Below are positions 8,083-15,162 of a DNA stretch of 16,003 nucleotides, in pieces. Position numbers and translations under genes: made by a program. The notes below the pieces were generated by a model that saw only the letters and a list, made by a program, of their open reading frames with translations, ran no database searches and had not been told where the DNA came from. Each line of letters begins with the position of its first letter. Within the stretch, counting starts at the first letter, position 1. The stretch is from CAIOSQ01 sp044359885 (GTDB lineage: Bacteria; Pseudomonadota; Alphaproteobacteria; CACIAM-22H2): NCBI GenBank assembly GCA_044359885.1, contig JBIKLI010000065.1:1-16003 (forward strand), written 5' to 3'.

Positions 8083-10376
8083 GCGTCGACCACGACGCCC
8101 CAGGGGCCGAGCGCGTCGCCGACGGCGTTGCAGATCGCGCCGATGGCGCCCATCACCCCGCCCTCCGCCATGCCCTTGACGCCGGCGGGCGTGCGGGAGC
8201 TGGGCGTATCGGCGTGGATGATCTCGATCTCGGGCAATTCGCCAGCCGTCGCCAGCAGATAATCGGCAAAGCTGCCGGCGCGCGGCTGGCCGTCGGCGTC
8301 GTAGGCAAGGTCCTCGAGCAACGCGCCGCTGAGCCCCATGGCGACGGCGCCTTGCAGCTGGCCGGCGACGATCTGCGGATGGATGCGCGTGCCGGCATCC
8401 TCGACCACCAGGTATCGCCGGATGGCGACCACGCCGGTCGCGGTGTCGACCTCGACGATGCAGGCATGGGTCGCGTTCGAATAGGTCATCGGCGGCGGAT
8501 CCCAGGCAAGCTGGGTCTCGAGGCCCGGCTCCATTCCGGCAGGCAGCGACAGCGGATCGAAATACGCGATCTCGGCGATGTCGCCCAGCCCGATCCCGGC
8601 ATCGGTCCATGCGCCGCCGAGCAGGCGCTCGACACGGCCGGCCTGCAGGCGCAATTCCCCGGCCTCGTTCAGCCCCAGCCGGTGCGCCGCGATCGCGAGC
8701 ACCTTCCCCTGCAGCCTGCGCCCCGCGAGGAGCAGCGTGCCGCCGCCGGCAGCCGCGCCGCGGCTGCCGCGGGCACCCATGCCGTAGGGCGCCACCGCGG
8801 TGTTGCCCAGATGCATGGTGACGGCCCCGGGCGCGACGCCCAGGCCCTCGGCGACCATCTGCGCGAAGGTCGTCTCATAGCCCATGCCCGACGTCATCAA
8901 CCCGACCGCCGCGTTCACCGCCCCGGTCGGCTCGACCCGCACCCAGGCGTTCTCGTGCCCCGATCCCCGGATGCCGGCCGCCCTGTAGAAGGCCGAGCCG
9001 TAGGTCGTGGACTCGACGACCGTGCAGATGCCCAGCCCCAGCGCGCGGCCGGCGGCGCGTGCGGCCGCCTGCTCGCGACGGAATCCGTCGTAGCCGATCG
9101 CCGCGAGCGCGCGCTCGAGCGTCTCGCGGGGCGTCACGTCGTGCAGGACCTCGCCGGAGGGCATGGTCCATGGCAGATCGGCGGGGCCGAGCGCGTTGAC
9201 ACGGCGCACGGCGACGGGATCGAGCCCCAGTTCGCGCGCGATGGCGTCGATCGTGCCATCCATGATCCAGCTGGCGATCGCCATCGGCGCACGCATCGGC
9301 GCGGCCGGGCATTTGTTGGTCAGCGCGGCGCGCACCGTGTACCCATAATCGCGGATGCGGTAGGGGCCGGTGAGGATCATCCCGACGACGCGCGCCATGT
9401 AGTTCGCGGGGAAGAAGCAATAGGCGCCGAAATCCGCGTCGATCGCCAGGTCCAGCGCCAGGATCCGCCCGTCGGCCGCCACCGCGGTCCGCGTCACCGC
9501 GGTCTCCTCGCGCGCGTGGCACGCCGCGGTCAGGTTCTCGAGCCGGTCTTCGCGCCAGCGCACGGGGCGTCGCGCAAGGCGCGCCAGCGCGGCGATGCAG
9601 AGTTCCTCGCGCCAGAGCGCGATCTTCTGGCCGAAGCCGCCGCCGATGTCGGGCGACACCACCGTGACCTGCGACTCGCTCAGCCCGAGCCGGGTCGCCA
9701 GCGCCGTGCGCAGCGGATGCGGCGCCTGGTTGCCGCCGGTGAACGTCAGATGCCGCCGTCCCTCGTCCCATTGCGCGATGCAGCCGCGGGTCTCGATCGG
9801 CGCGTGCGTCTGGCGGTGCTGCGCGAAGCGCGCCGTGACGATGCGCGCGCCGGCGAAGCGCCGTTCGAGATCCGGAGTGGCGAAGCGCTGCTGCGAGACG
9901 AGATTGGTGGGCAGCGTCTCGTCCACCAGGGGCGCGCCTGGCGCCAGCGCCGCGGCGAAGCTGGCGACCGCGCCCAGCGGCTCGAATTCCGCCTGGACCA
10001 GTTCCGCGGCGTCCTCCGCGACATAGCGGCTGTCCGCCAGGACGACGGCATAGGGATCGCCGACGAAGCGCAGCCTGTCCTCGGGCATCGTCGCGACTTC
10101 GGTCGGCTGCAGGCCCTCGATCGGCGGCGCCATGCGCAGACGCCGCGTGACCGCGTTGAGATCGGCCCCGGTCCAGACGCCGTGCACGCCCGGCAATGCC
10201 AGCGCGGCCGCGGTGTCGATCGTGCGCAGCCGTGCATGGGCATAGGGGCTGCGCAGGAAATGGGCATGCAAGGCCCCCGGCACGACGATGTCGTCGGCAT
10301 AGCGTCCGGCGCCGATCAGGAAGCGCCGGTCCTCGACCCGGGGCGGCGACGTGCCGATCACCCGCCACGTCGTCAT
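8034..10376 (-). CDS. Molybdopterin-binding large subunit of a xanthine-dehydrogenase-family hydroxylase
   Basis: 780 residues, normal for a CoxL/XDH large subunit. The start is the ATG at 10376 (MTTWRVIG), which overlaps the TGA of the iron-sulfur gene as ATGA; the same frame is open further upstream but there it shadows the next genes. Family marks: VEDRRFLIGAGRYADDI at the N-terminus, molybdopterin motif GGGFGQK (245-251) followed by REEL, GARGSRGAAAGGG (534-546), and GVKGMAEGG with Glu738 at the catalytic-base position. The loop that is AYRCSFR in true CO dehydrogenase reads PMRAPM here (360-365), so the active-site Cys is absent and the enzyme is not a form I CO dehydrogenase. The usual GQGHET element reads GMGYET (497-502), with Met498 in place of Gln. 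These changes suggest a different organic substrate, probably hydroxylated with water-derived oxygen. Last gene of the operon, convergent with the exporter gene. The family call is firm; the substrate is unknown. Confidence 0.93.
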   Translation of the reverse strand: MTTWRVIGTSPPRVEDRRFLIGAGRYADDIVVPGALHAHFLRSPYAHARLRTIDTAAALALPGVHGVWTGADLNAVTRRLRMAPPIEGLQPTEVATMPEDRLRFVGDPYAVVLADSRYVAEDAAELVQAEFEPLGAVASFAAALAPGAPLVDETLPTNLVSQQRFATPDLERRFAGARIVTARFAQHRQTHAPIETRGCIAQWDEGRRHLTFTGGNQAPHPLRTALATRLGLSESQVTVVSPDIGGGFGQKIALWREELCIAALARLARRPVRWREDRLENLTAACHAREETAVTRTAVAADGRILALDLAIDADFGAYCFFPANYMARVVGMILTGPYRIRDYGYTVRAALTNKCPAAPMRAPMAIASWIMDGTIDAIARELGLDPVAVRRVNALGPADLPWTMPSGEVLHDVTPRETLERALAAIGYDGFRREQAAARAAGRALGLGICTVVESTTYGSAFYRAAGIRGSGHENAWVRVEPTGAVNAAVGLMTSGMGYETTFAQMVAEGLGVAPGAVTMHLGNTAVAPYGMGARGSRGAAAGGGTLLLAGRRLQGKVLAIAAHRLGLNEAGELRLQAGRVERLLGGAWTDAGIGLGDIAEIAYFDPLSLPAGMEPGLETQLAWDPPPMTYSNATHACIVEVDTATGVVAIRRYLVVEDAGTRIHPQIVAGQLQGAVAMGLSGALLEDLAYDADGQPRAGSFADYLLATAGELPEIEIIHADTPSSRTPAGVKGMAEGGVMGAIGAICNAVGDALGPWGVVVDAQPLSPERIRGWLRGR

Positions 10377-10828
10377 CGTGCGGCCTGCAGGATCGCGCGC
10401 GCGATGTTGGCGTAGCCGGTGCAGCGGCAGAGATGGCCGGCGAGCAGGTCGCGGACGGCATCGGCGTCCGGGTTCGGGTTCTCGCGCAGGAACGCCGTCG
10501 CCGACATCAGGATGCCGGGGGTGCAGAAGCCGCATTGCAGCGCATGGCAAGCCGAGAAGGCAGACTGCAGGGGGGTCATCTCCTCGCCCTCGCGCAGCCC
10601 CTCGATCGTCGTCACGCGCCGACCGTCCGCCTGGATCGCGAAGAGGAGACAGGCACGCACCGGCTCGTCGTCGAGCCAGACGGTGCAGGCGCCGCATACG
10701 CCGTGCTCGCAGCCGACATGCGTGCCGGTCAGGCCGAGTTCTTCGCGCAGCACGTCGCTGAGCAGGCGCCGCGGCTCGACGACGATTTCGCGTCGCACGC
10801 CGTTGACGGTGATCGAGACCGGCTTCAT
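10373..10828 (-). CDS. 2Fe-2S subunit of the hydroxylase (CoxS/XdhC-type small subunit)
   Basis: 151 residues. It carries all eight cysteines of the two [2Fe-2S] clusters: Cys40, 45, 48 and 60 in the plant-ferredoxin-like domain (CEHGVCGACTVWLDDEPVRAC region), and Cys99, 102, 134 and 136 in the helical domain (QCGFCTPG and HLCRCTGY). It passes electrons from the molybdenum centre to FAD. The ATG at 10828 (MKPVSITVNG) overlaps the stop of the FAD-subunit gene as ATGA, and its own TGA overlaps the ATG of the large subunit in the same way, so the three subunits are probably translationally coupled. The order medium, small, large matches the CO-dehydrogenase-like arrangement. No targeting signal is seen, so the complex should be cytoplasmic. 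Confidence 0.96.
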   Translation of the reverse strand: MKPVSITVNGVRREIVVEPRRLLSDVLREELGLTGTHVGCEHGVCGACTVWLDDEPVRACLLFAIQADGRRVTTIEGLREGEEMTPLQSAFSACHALQCGFCTPGILMSATAFLRENPNPDADAVRDLLAGHLCRCTGYANIARAILQAAR

Positions 10829-11676
10829 GCGATGGCATCCTCGACCGCGCGCGCGACGAGCACCGGCAGCAGATCGCGCCGATAGGTCGCCGAGGCGCGC
10901 AGATCTGACAACGGCTCGAAAACGGCGCCGCTCGCCAGCGCGCCGATCCGAGCCGGATCGGGGGCCGTCCCGAGGGCCGGTGCGAGCACTGCGGACAGAT
11001 CGACCGGCGCCGCCGCGAAACCGCCGGCGACCGCCCGCAGCTTCGCGACGCGGCCGCCGGCATCGCGCACCAGACGCAGCGCCACCGCCCCGGTGACGAA
11101 ATCGCCGTGGCGCCGCCAGGTCCAGCGCAAGGCGCCGCGCTCGTCCGGATCGGGCTGCGCGAACCGGACCTCCACCAGCATCTCGTCGCTGGCGAGGCTG
11201 GTCTCGAAGATGCCGCGGAAGAAGTCGCGCGCGGCAATGCGGCGTCGGTCGCCCGGGCCCTGCGCCACAAGTTCGGCATCGAACAGGCAGGCCATCATCG
11301 GCCACTGGGCCGCCGGATCGGCATGGGCCAGGCTGCCGCAGACCGTGCCGCGCCGGCGTATCGCGTCATGGCCGATCGCCATCGCCGCGCGGGCCAGAAG
11401 CGGCGAGGCCGCGGCGACCGCAGGGGACATCGCCATCTTGTGGTGGCGCACCAGGGCGCCGACGGCCAACTGTCCCGCGTCGATCGTGATCGCGTCCAGC
11501 CCAGCGATCCGGTTGATGTCGATCAGCAGCGCGGGCCGCGCCAGCCGCGCGTTCATCGCCGGCACCAGGCTCTGACCGCCGGCCAGGATCCGCGCGTCGC
11601 CGTCGCCGGCCGCCAGGGCCGCGACCGCCTGTTCGACCGTCGGCGGCGCGACGTAGTCGAACGCCGCCGGCTTCAC
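10825..11676 (-). CDS. FAD-binding medium subunit of the hydroxylase (CoxM-type)
   Basis: 283 residues, normal for the family. The start is a GTG at 11676 (VKPAAFDYVAPPTVEQAV), chosen because it is where family members begin and because it overlaps the stop of the upstream amidase as GTGA. The same frame is open far upstream only as an out-of-frame shadow of the amidase. FAD contacts are visible as AGGQSLVPAMN (32-42) and the TIGG-equivalent RRRGTVCGSLAHADP (107-121, TVCGS at 111-115). The first Gly of TIGG is Cys113, a small deviation. The C-terminal CO_deh_flav-type domain follows. It accepts electrons from the 2Fe-2S subunit and hands them to an acceptor, unknown here. The stop overlaps the start of the small-subunit gene. 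Confidence 0.94.
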   Translation of the reverse strand: MKPAAFDYVAPPTVEQAVAALAAGDGDARILAGGQSLVPAMNARLARPALLIDINRIAGLDAITIDAGQLAVGALVRHHKMAMSPAVAAASPLLARAAMAIGHDAIRRRGTVCGSLAHADPAAQWPMMACLFDAELVAQGPGDRRRIAARDFFRGIFETSLASDEMLVEVRFAQPDPDERGALRWTWRRHGDFVTGAVALRLVRDAGGRVAKLRAVAGGFAAAPVDLSAVLAPALGTAPDPARIGALASGAVFEPLSDLRASATYRRDLLPVLVARAVEDAIA

Positions 11677-13010
11677 AATTCGGGCCGCGCGACCGGCACG
11701 GCGCGCTCCACGACGAGACCGGCCGCGAGCAACCGCGCCTCCGACCAGGCGCGGCCAATCAGGGTGACGCCGACCCCCTGACCGTCGCGCATGCGCCCGA
11801 CAGGCACCGTGAGCGCGGGGTAGCCCGCCTTGCCCGTCATCTTCGCTGCGGCGCCGCCGGGGACGATGATCGCGTCGAGGTCGTGGGCCGCCAGCGCGGC
11901 ATCGATGCCGCCGCTGCGGGTCAGGGCGATGTCGCGCGCCCGATCCGCCCGATAGGTCGGATGGTCCAGCGGCAGCCCGCTCTCGAGCGCAGCCTCCATC
12001 AGCCCCTGCCCGAAGGGGATCGCCTCGGGATGCGCCCGGTTCCAGGCGACCAGTTCGGCCATGTCGGCGACCGGCGCGCCCTGGGCGGCGAAAAACGCGC
12101 CCAGCGCCGCCTTGAATTCGCTGCGGAAGACGCAGGAGCGCAGATCGGCGACCAGACGCGCCGAGGGGATGTCGACCGGATCGACGATGGTCACGCCGGT
12201 GGCGGCGATCCGGCCGATCGCCGCCTCGACGATGCCATCGGCCTCGCTGTGGCCGGCGCGCCCGAAATAGACGTCGCGGGCGACACCCAGGCGCAGCGCG
12301 CCGGCGACCGACGCGACGGCGCCGCGACCGGCGGAGGCCAGCGTCAGCGTGTCTTCGAGATCCGCGCCCGCCAGCACCTGCAGAGCGAGCGCCGCATCGG
12401 CGACATTCGCGCAGATCGGACCGGCCGTGTCCTGGCTGATCGCCAGCGGCACGATGCCCGCACGGCTGACCAGGCCCACCGTCGGCTTGAGGCCGACCAC
12501 CATCGACGCGGCGGCGGGCGTCTGGATCGAGTTCTGTGTCTCGGAGCCGATGGCGATGTCGCAGAGCCCCGCCGCCATCGCGCAGGCCGACCCCACCGAC
12601 GAACCGAAGCCGCGATCGTAGCGCGCACCGAAGGGATGCCGGACGACGCCGCCGAGACCGGAGAACTCCGCCGGCATGGTTTCGCCGACATAATCGGCGA
12701 ATTCGGTCAGGTTCGTCTTTCCGAGCACGATCGCGCCAGCCGCGCGCAGCCGCGCCACGATCGTCGCGTCGCGTCGCGGCCGGAACCCGGCGAGCGCGCG
12801 CGCCCCCGCGGTCAGCGGCAGGCCGGCGACCGCGACATTGTCCTTCACCAGGACGACGCGACCATGAAGCGGGCCGCTCGACGGCGTGGCGTCGCAGGCG
12901 TCGGCGCGGGCGCGCGAATCGTCTGCCAGGCACCGGATCGCGTTGAGCGACGGATCGAGCCGCGCGATGCGATCCAGGAAATGCTCGACCCGATCGCGCG
13001 CGCGCGTCAT
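11673..13010 (-). CDS. Amidase-signature hydrolase, peptide-amidase-like
   Basis: 445 residues. It has the Ser-cisSer-Lys frame of the amidase-signature family: Lys56 in VVLVKDNVA, Ser137/Ser138 in GFGSSVGSA, and nucleophile Ser161 in GSETQNSIQTPA. The usual GGSIR reads QNSIQ, so the conserved Arg is replaced by Gln163 and both Gly residues before the nucleophile are changed. The following stretch GLKPTVGLVSRAGIVPLAIS with DTAGP resembles peptide-amidase-like members rather than GatA. The ATG at 13010 overlaps the TGA of the upstream amidase, and its own TGA overlaps the GTG of the FAD-subunit gene. A second amidase next door suggests two successive amide hydrolyses or two substrates. It is probably cytoplasmic, with no signal peptide. 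Hydrolase class is firm. Substrate is unknown, and the altered signature could mean altered specificity. Confidence 0.88.
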   Translation of the reverse strand: MTRARDRVEHFLDRIARLDPSLNAIRCLADDSRARADACDATPSSGPLHGRVVLVKDNVAVAGLPLTAGARALAGFRPRRDATIVARLRAAGAIVLGKTNLTEFADYVGETMPAEFSGLGGVVRHPFGARYDRGFGSSVGSACAMAAGLCDIAIGSETQNSIQTPAAASMVVGLKPTVGLVSRAGIVPLAISQDTAGPICANVADAALALQVLAGADLEDTLTLASAGRGAVASVAGALRLGVARDVYFGRAGHSEADGIVEAAIGRIAATGVTIVDPVDIPSARLVADLRSCVFRSEFKAALGAFFAAQGAPVADMAELVAWNRAHPEAIPFGQGLMEAALESGLPLDHPTYRADRARDIALTRSGGIDAALAAHDLDAIIVPGGAAAKMTGKAGYPALTVPVGRMRDGQGVGVTLIGRAWSEARLLAAGLVVERAVPVARPEL

Positions 13011-14407
13011 GTCATCGGTCTCCGGTCAGCCCACGGCGCCGCCGCTTCGAGCGCCGCTGCGGCGCGGAAGATCGACGCCTCGTCGAAATAGCGCCCGATC
13101 AGCTGCAAGCCGATCGGAAGCCCCGCCGACGAGACGCCGCTGGGAACCGAGGCGGCGGGATGACCGGTGAGATTGAAGGGATAGAGCGAACGGCACCAAT
13201 GCGCGTAGCCCGGCGTGTTGATGGCGCCTCCCGCATCGACGCGCCAGGGCGGCTCGGACAGGGTCGGCGTGGCGATCAGATCGAATCTCTCGAACAGCGA
13301 CTGGACCCGGCGGAACAAGGCGGTCCGCCGATCCGAGGCAAGCTGCCACTGGGCCGCGCTGTAGCCCCTGCCTTGCTCGACCGACGCCCGCAGCGACGCG
13401 GTCATCCGCTCCCCGAGCTGGTCGGCGGTCCGGCCGAGTCGCGCGGCATGCGCGGTCGTGGCGATCACGACATAGTATTCGAACACGTCGGCGAATTCCG
13501 GGACGTCGAGCGGTTCGACGATCGCGCCGGCGGCCTCGAGAAGACGCATGGACTGCCGGGTGGAGGCACCGACCTCGGCACCGGTGGCGACGCCGCCGAA
13601 ATCGGCGATCCAGCCGATCCGCAGCCCCGCGAGCGACGTGCCCTCGGCCATCGCCGGCGCGAAGGCGGGAACGCCGAGCGTGTGGACGTCGGCCGGCGTC
13701 GGACCCGACATCGCCGCCAGCATCAGCGCGGCGTCGCGAACGTCGCGCGTCATCGGGCCGGTGAAGGCGTAGTTCGCGAAGGTATCGGGAATGGCCTCAA
13801 AGGGAACACGGCCGAGCGTCGCCTTGATGCCGAACAGCCCCGAGCACGACGCCGGGCAGCGGATCGAGCCGCCGCCGTCCGTGCCGACCGCCAGCGGCCC
13901 GACCCCGGCCGCGACCGCCGCCGCGGCACCACCGCTCGATCCGCCCGGCGTATGGTCGAGCGACCAGGGGCTGCGGGTGACGCCGAACGGCAGGGAGTCG
14001 GTCAGCACCTTGTGCGCGAATTCCGGGGTCGTCGTCTTGCCGACGAGTATGGCCCCGGCGTCGCGAAGGCGCTGCCAGACGATCGCGTCCACCGTCGGCC
14101 TGAAATCCATGGCGGCGAAGGAGCCGTTGGTCATCGGCTGCCCGACCGTCGCCAGATTGTCCTTCACCGTCAGCGGCACGCCATGCAGCGGTCCCAGCGC
14201 ATCGCCGCGGATCACCGCCGATTCGGCGGCGCGCGCCGCCGCCAGGGCCTGCTCGTACAGCGGGAAGGCGAAGATGTTGCAGGCGGCGTGGATCTTCTCG
14301 GCGCGCGCGATCACCGCCGTGACGAGTTCGACCGGCGACAGCTGCCGCGTCGCGATCCGGCGCGCCAGCTCGCGCGCCGGAACGAAACAGAGATCCTCGC
14401 TCGCCAC
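13007..14407 (-). CDS. Amidase-signature hydrolase, canonical triad
   Basis: 466 residues with the complete signature: Lys82 in LTVKDN, Ser157/Ser158 in TPGGSSGGAAAA, and nucleophile Ser181 in GTDGGGSIRCPAS. The N-terminal ARELARRI with QLSPVELV is typical of GatA/AtzF-like amidases. The start is a GTG at 14407, sharing one base with the TAG of the cupin gene (TAGTG), which suggests coupled translation; no separate ribosome binding site is needed or seen. It is not the GatA subunit of the glutamyl-tRNA amidotransferase, since no GatB or GatC lies alongside and the setting is catabolic. It probably cleaves a small amide, giving ammonia and an acid. Canonical residues make activity likely; the substrate cannot be inferred. 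Confidence 0.9.
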   Translation of the reverse strand: MASEDLCFVPARELARRIATRQLSPVELVTAVIARAEKIHAACNIFAFPLYEQALAAARAAESAVIRGDALGPLHGVPLTVKDNLATVGQPMTNGSFAAMDFRPTVDAIVWQRLRDAGAILVGKTTTPEFAHKVLTDSLPFGVTRSPWSLDHTPGGSSGGAAAAVAAGVGPLAVGTDGGGSIRCPASCSGLFGIKATLGRVPFEAIPDTFANYAFTGPMTRDVRDAALMLAAMSGPTPADVHTLGVPAFAPAMAEGTSLAGLRIGWIADFGGVATGAEVGASTRQSMRLLEAAGAIVEPLDVPEFADVFEYYVVIATTAHAARLGRTADQLGERMTASLRASVEQGRGYSAAQWQLASDRRTALFRRVQSLFERFDLIATPTLSEPPWRVDAGGAINTPGYAHWCRSLYPFNLTGHPAASVPSGVSSAGLPIGLQLIGRYFDEASIFRAAAALEAAAPWADRRPMT

Positions 14408-14955
14408 TATTCAGCCGCCGGCGCAGGCGCGCGCTTGGTGATGTTGCCGTGATCGTCGAGCGCGTAGCCGGCCTTGGTCGCCGCCTCCATCACGCGATCG
14501 CACCACGTGACACGGCCCGGGTCGGTCCCGCCGAGGATGGAAAGCATGAAGGCCTCGCCCGGAGAATCGTTCCGGAAGCCGCGCATGATCTTCGTGGGGA
14601 TCGAGATCACGTCCCAGGGGCCGATGGTCAGTTCGTTCTTGCCGTCGTCGCCCCACTGCACCGACCAGGTGCCCGAGAGAGGCATGAAGACCTCGAGCGT
14701 TTCATGGGTATGCAGCCCCGTTCCCTTGCCGGGCTCGCAGCGGATCACGGCCATGTGGAAATCGCGCGCATCGTTGATGGCGACTTCCATCGACGCGTCC
14801 TCGGTCACGCCGCGACCGATGATGTTGAAGATATCCCTGTTGTATTCGGGCATGACCGCGTCGATCAGCGGCATCGAACTGGATTTGAGGCGCGAGAAGA
14901 TCGCGACCCGCTGCTTCATCTCTTCGGGCGTTACGACCGGGCGTTGCTCCGACAT
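14407..14955 (-). CDS. Cupin-domain protein, first gene of the catabolic operon
   Basis: 182 residues from the ATG at 14955 (MSEQRPVV). This start is fixed by GGAGG (14962-14966 on the plus strand as CCTCC) six bases upstream; the frame continues further upstream only into the promoter region. The central cupin has motif 1 with His82, His84 and Glu88 (LHTHETLEVFMPLSG), and motif 2 in GPWDVISIPTKIMRGFRN. There Arg125 stands where cupins usually place the fourth metal ligand His. Either the metal site is altered or the site is a binding rather than a catalytic one. Cupins near such hydroxylase operons may be isomerases, dioxygenases or ligand-binding proteins; I cannot choose among these. It is first in the six-gene minus-strand operon, and its TAG overlaps the GTG of the next gene by one base. 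Confidence 0.85.
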   Translation of the reverse strand: MSEQRPVVTPEEMKQRVAIFSRLKSSSMPLIDAVMPEYNRDIFNIIGRGVTEDASMEVAINDARDFHMAVIRCEPGKGTGLHTHETLEVFMPLSGTWSVQWGDDGKNELTIGPWDVISIPTKIMRGFRNDSPGEAFMLSILGGTDPGRVTWCDRVMEAATKAGYALDDHGNITKRAPAPAAE

Positions 14956-14961
14956 TCCTAG

Positions 14962-14966
14962 CCTCC
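14962..14966 (-). promoter_or_regulatory. Ribosome binding site of the cupin gene
   Basis: GGAGG on the minus strand, six bases before the ATG at 14955. It decides the start over the longer open frame reaching 15090, whose extra 45 codons cover the promoter and are low in similarity to cupins. Confidence 0.8.
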
Positions 14967-14989
14967 AGATCTGGCGATGCGATCTGCGA

Positions 14990-15018
14990 TCTATACACGC
15001 GCGCCGGGCGGCCATCAA
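14990..15018 (-). promoter_or_regulatory. Sigma-70-like promoter of the cupin-amidase-hydroxylase operon
   Basis: On the minus strand TTGATG (15018 to 15013) and TATAGA (14995 to 14990) are separated by exactly 17 bases. Each box matches four of six consensus bases. Transcription would begin near 14983, giving a leader of about 29 bases with the GGAGG site. It lies in the only AT-containing patch of the divergent region, which supports the call. Confidence 0.6.
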
Positions 15019-15019
15019 T

Positions 15020-15033
15020 CGCGCGATCGCGCG
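15020..15033. promoter_or_regulatory. 14-base perfect palindrome next to the -35 box, possible operator
   Basis: CGCGCGATCGCGCG begins one base beyond the -35 box of the operon promoter, in the divergent region between the cupin gene and the solute-binding-protein gene. Position favours an operator, but CG-rich palindromes arise easily in this genome, so confidence is low. Confidence 0.25.
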
Positions 15034-15092
15034 CGGCGACGCAGACGGCGCGCCTTGCGTGCCCGCAGCACATGTGTGACTGTTCGCCAATC

Positions 15093-15109
15093 AGCGTCGA
15101 ATCGGCGCT
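15093..15109. promoter_or_regulatory. Imperfect 17-base palindrome in the divergent region, possible operator
   Basis: AGCGTCGAATCGGCGCT reads the same on both strands except for one mismatched pair and the central base. It lies 54 bases before the ATG of the solute-binding protein. A divergent catabolic cluster would be expected to have a regulator site here, but no regulator gene for it is inside the window. Confidence 0.3.
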
Positions 15110-15162
15110 ATGACACGCGGCCACGCGACGCCGCGATCGGGAACCGGGAGAGGGAGGCAAGA

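Noticed and set aside
6846..10415. A 1189-codon open frame on the plus strand
   Set aside because: It runs out of frame across the end of the WYL gene and the exporter gene, then antisense to the molybdopterin-subunit gene, is Arg/Ala/Gly-rich and shows no domain. It is a GC-bias shadow.
8034..11676. Calling the hydroxylase a CO dehydrogenase (coxMSL)
   Set aside because: Gene order and cofactor motifs match the family, but the large subunit lacks the AYRCSFR cysteine loop needed for the copper-molybdenum centre.
13007..14407. Calling this amidase GatA of the tRNA amidotransferase
   Set aside because: The triad is canonical, but no GatB or GatC is adjacent and it is embedded in a catabolic operon.
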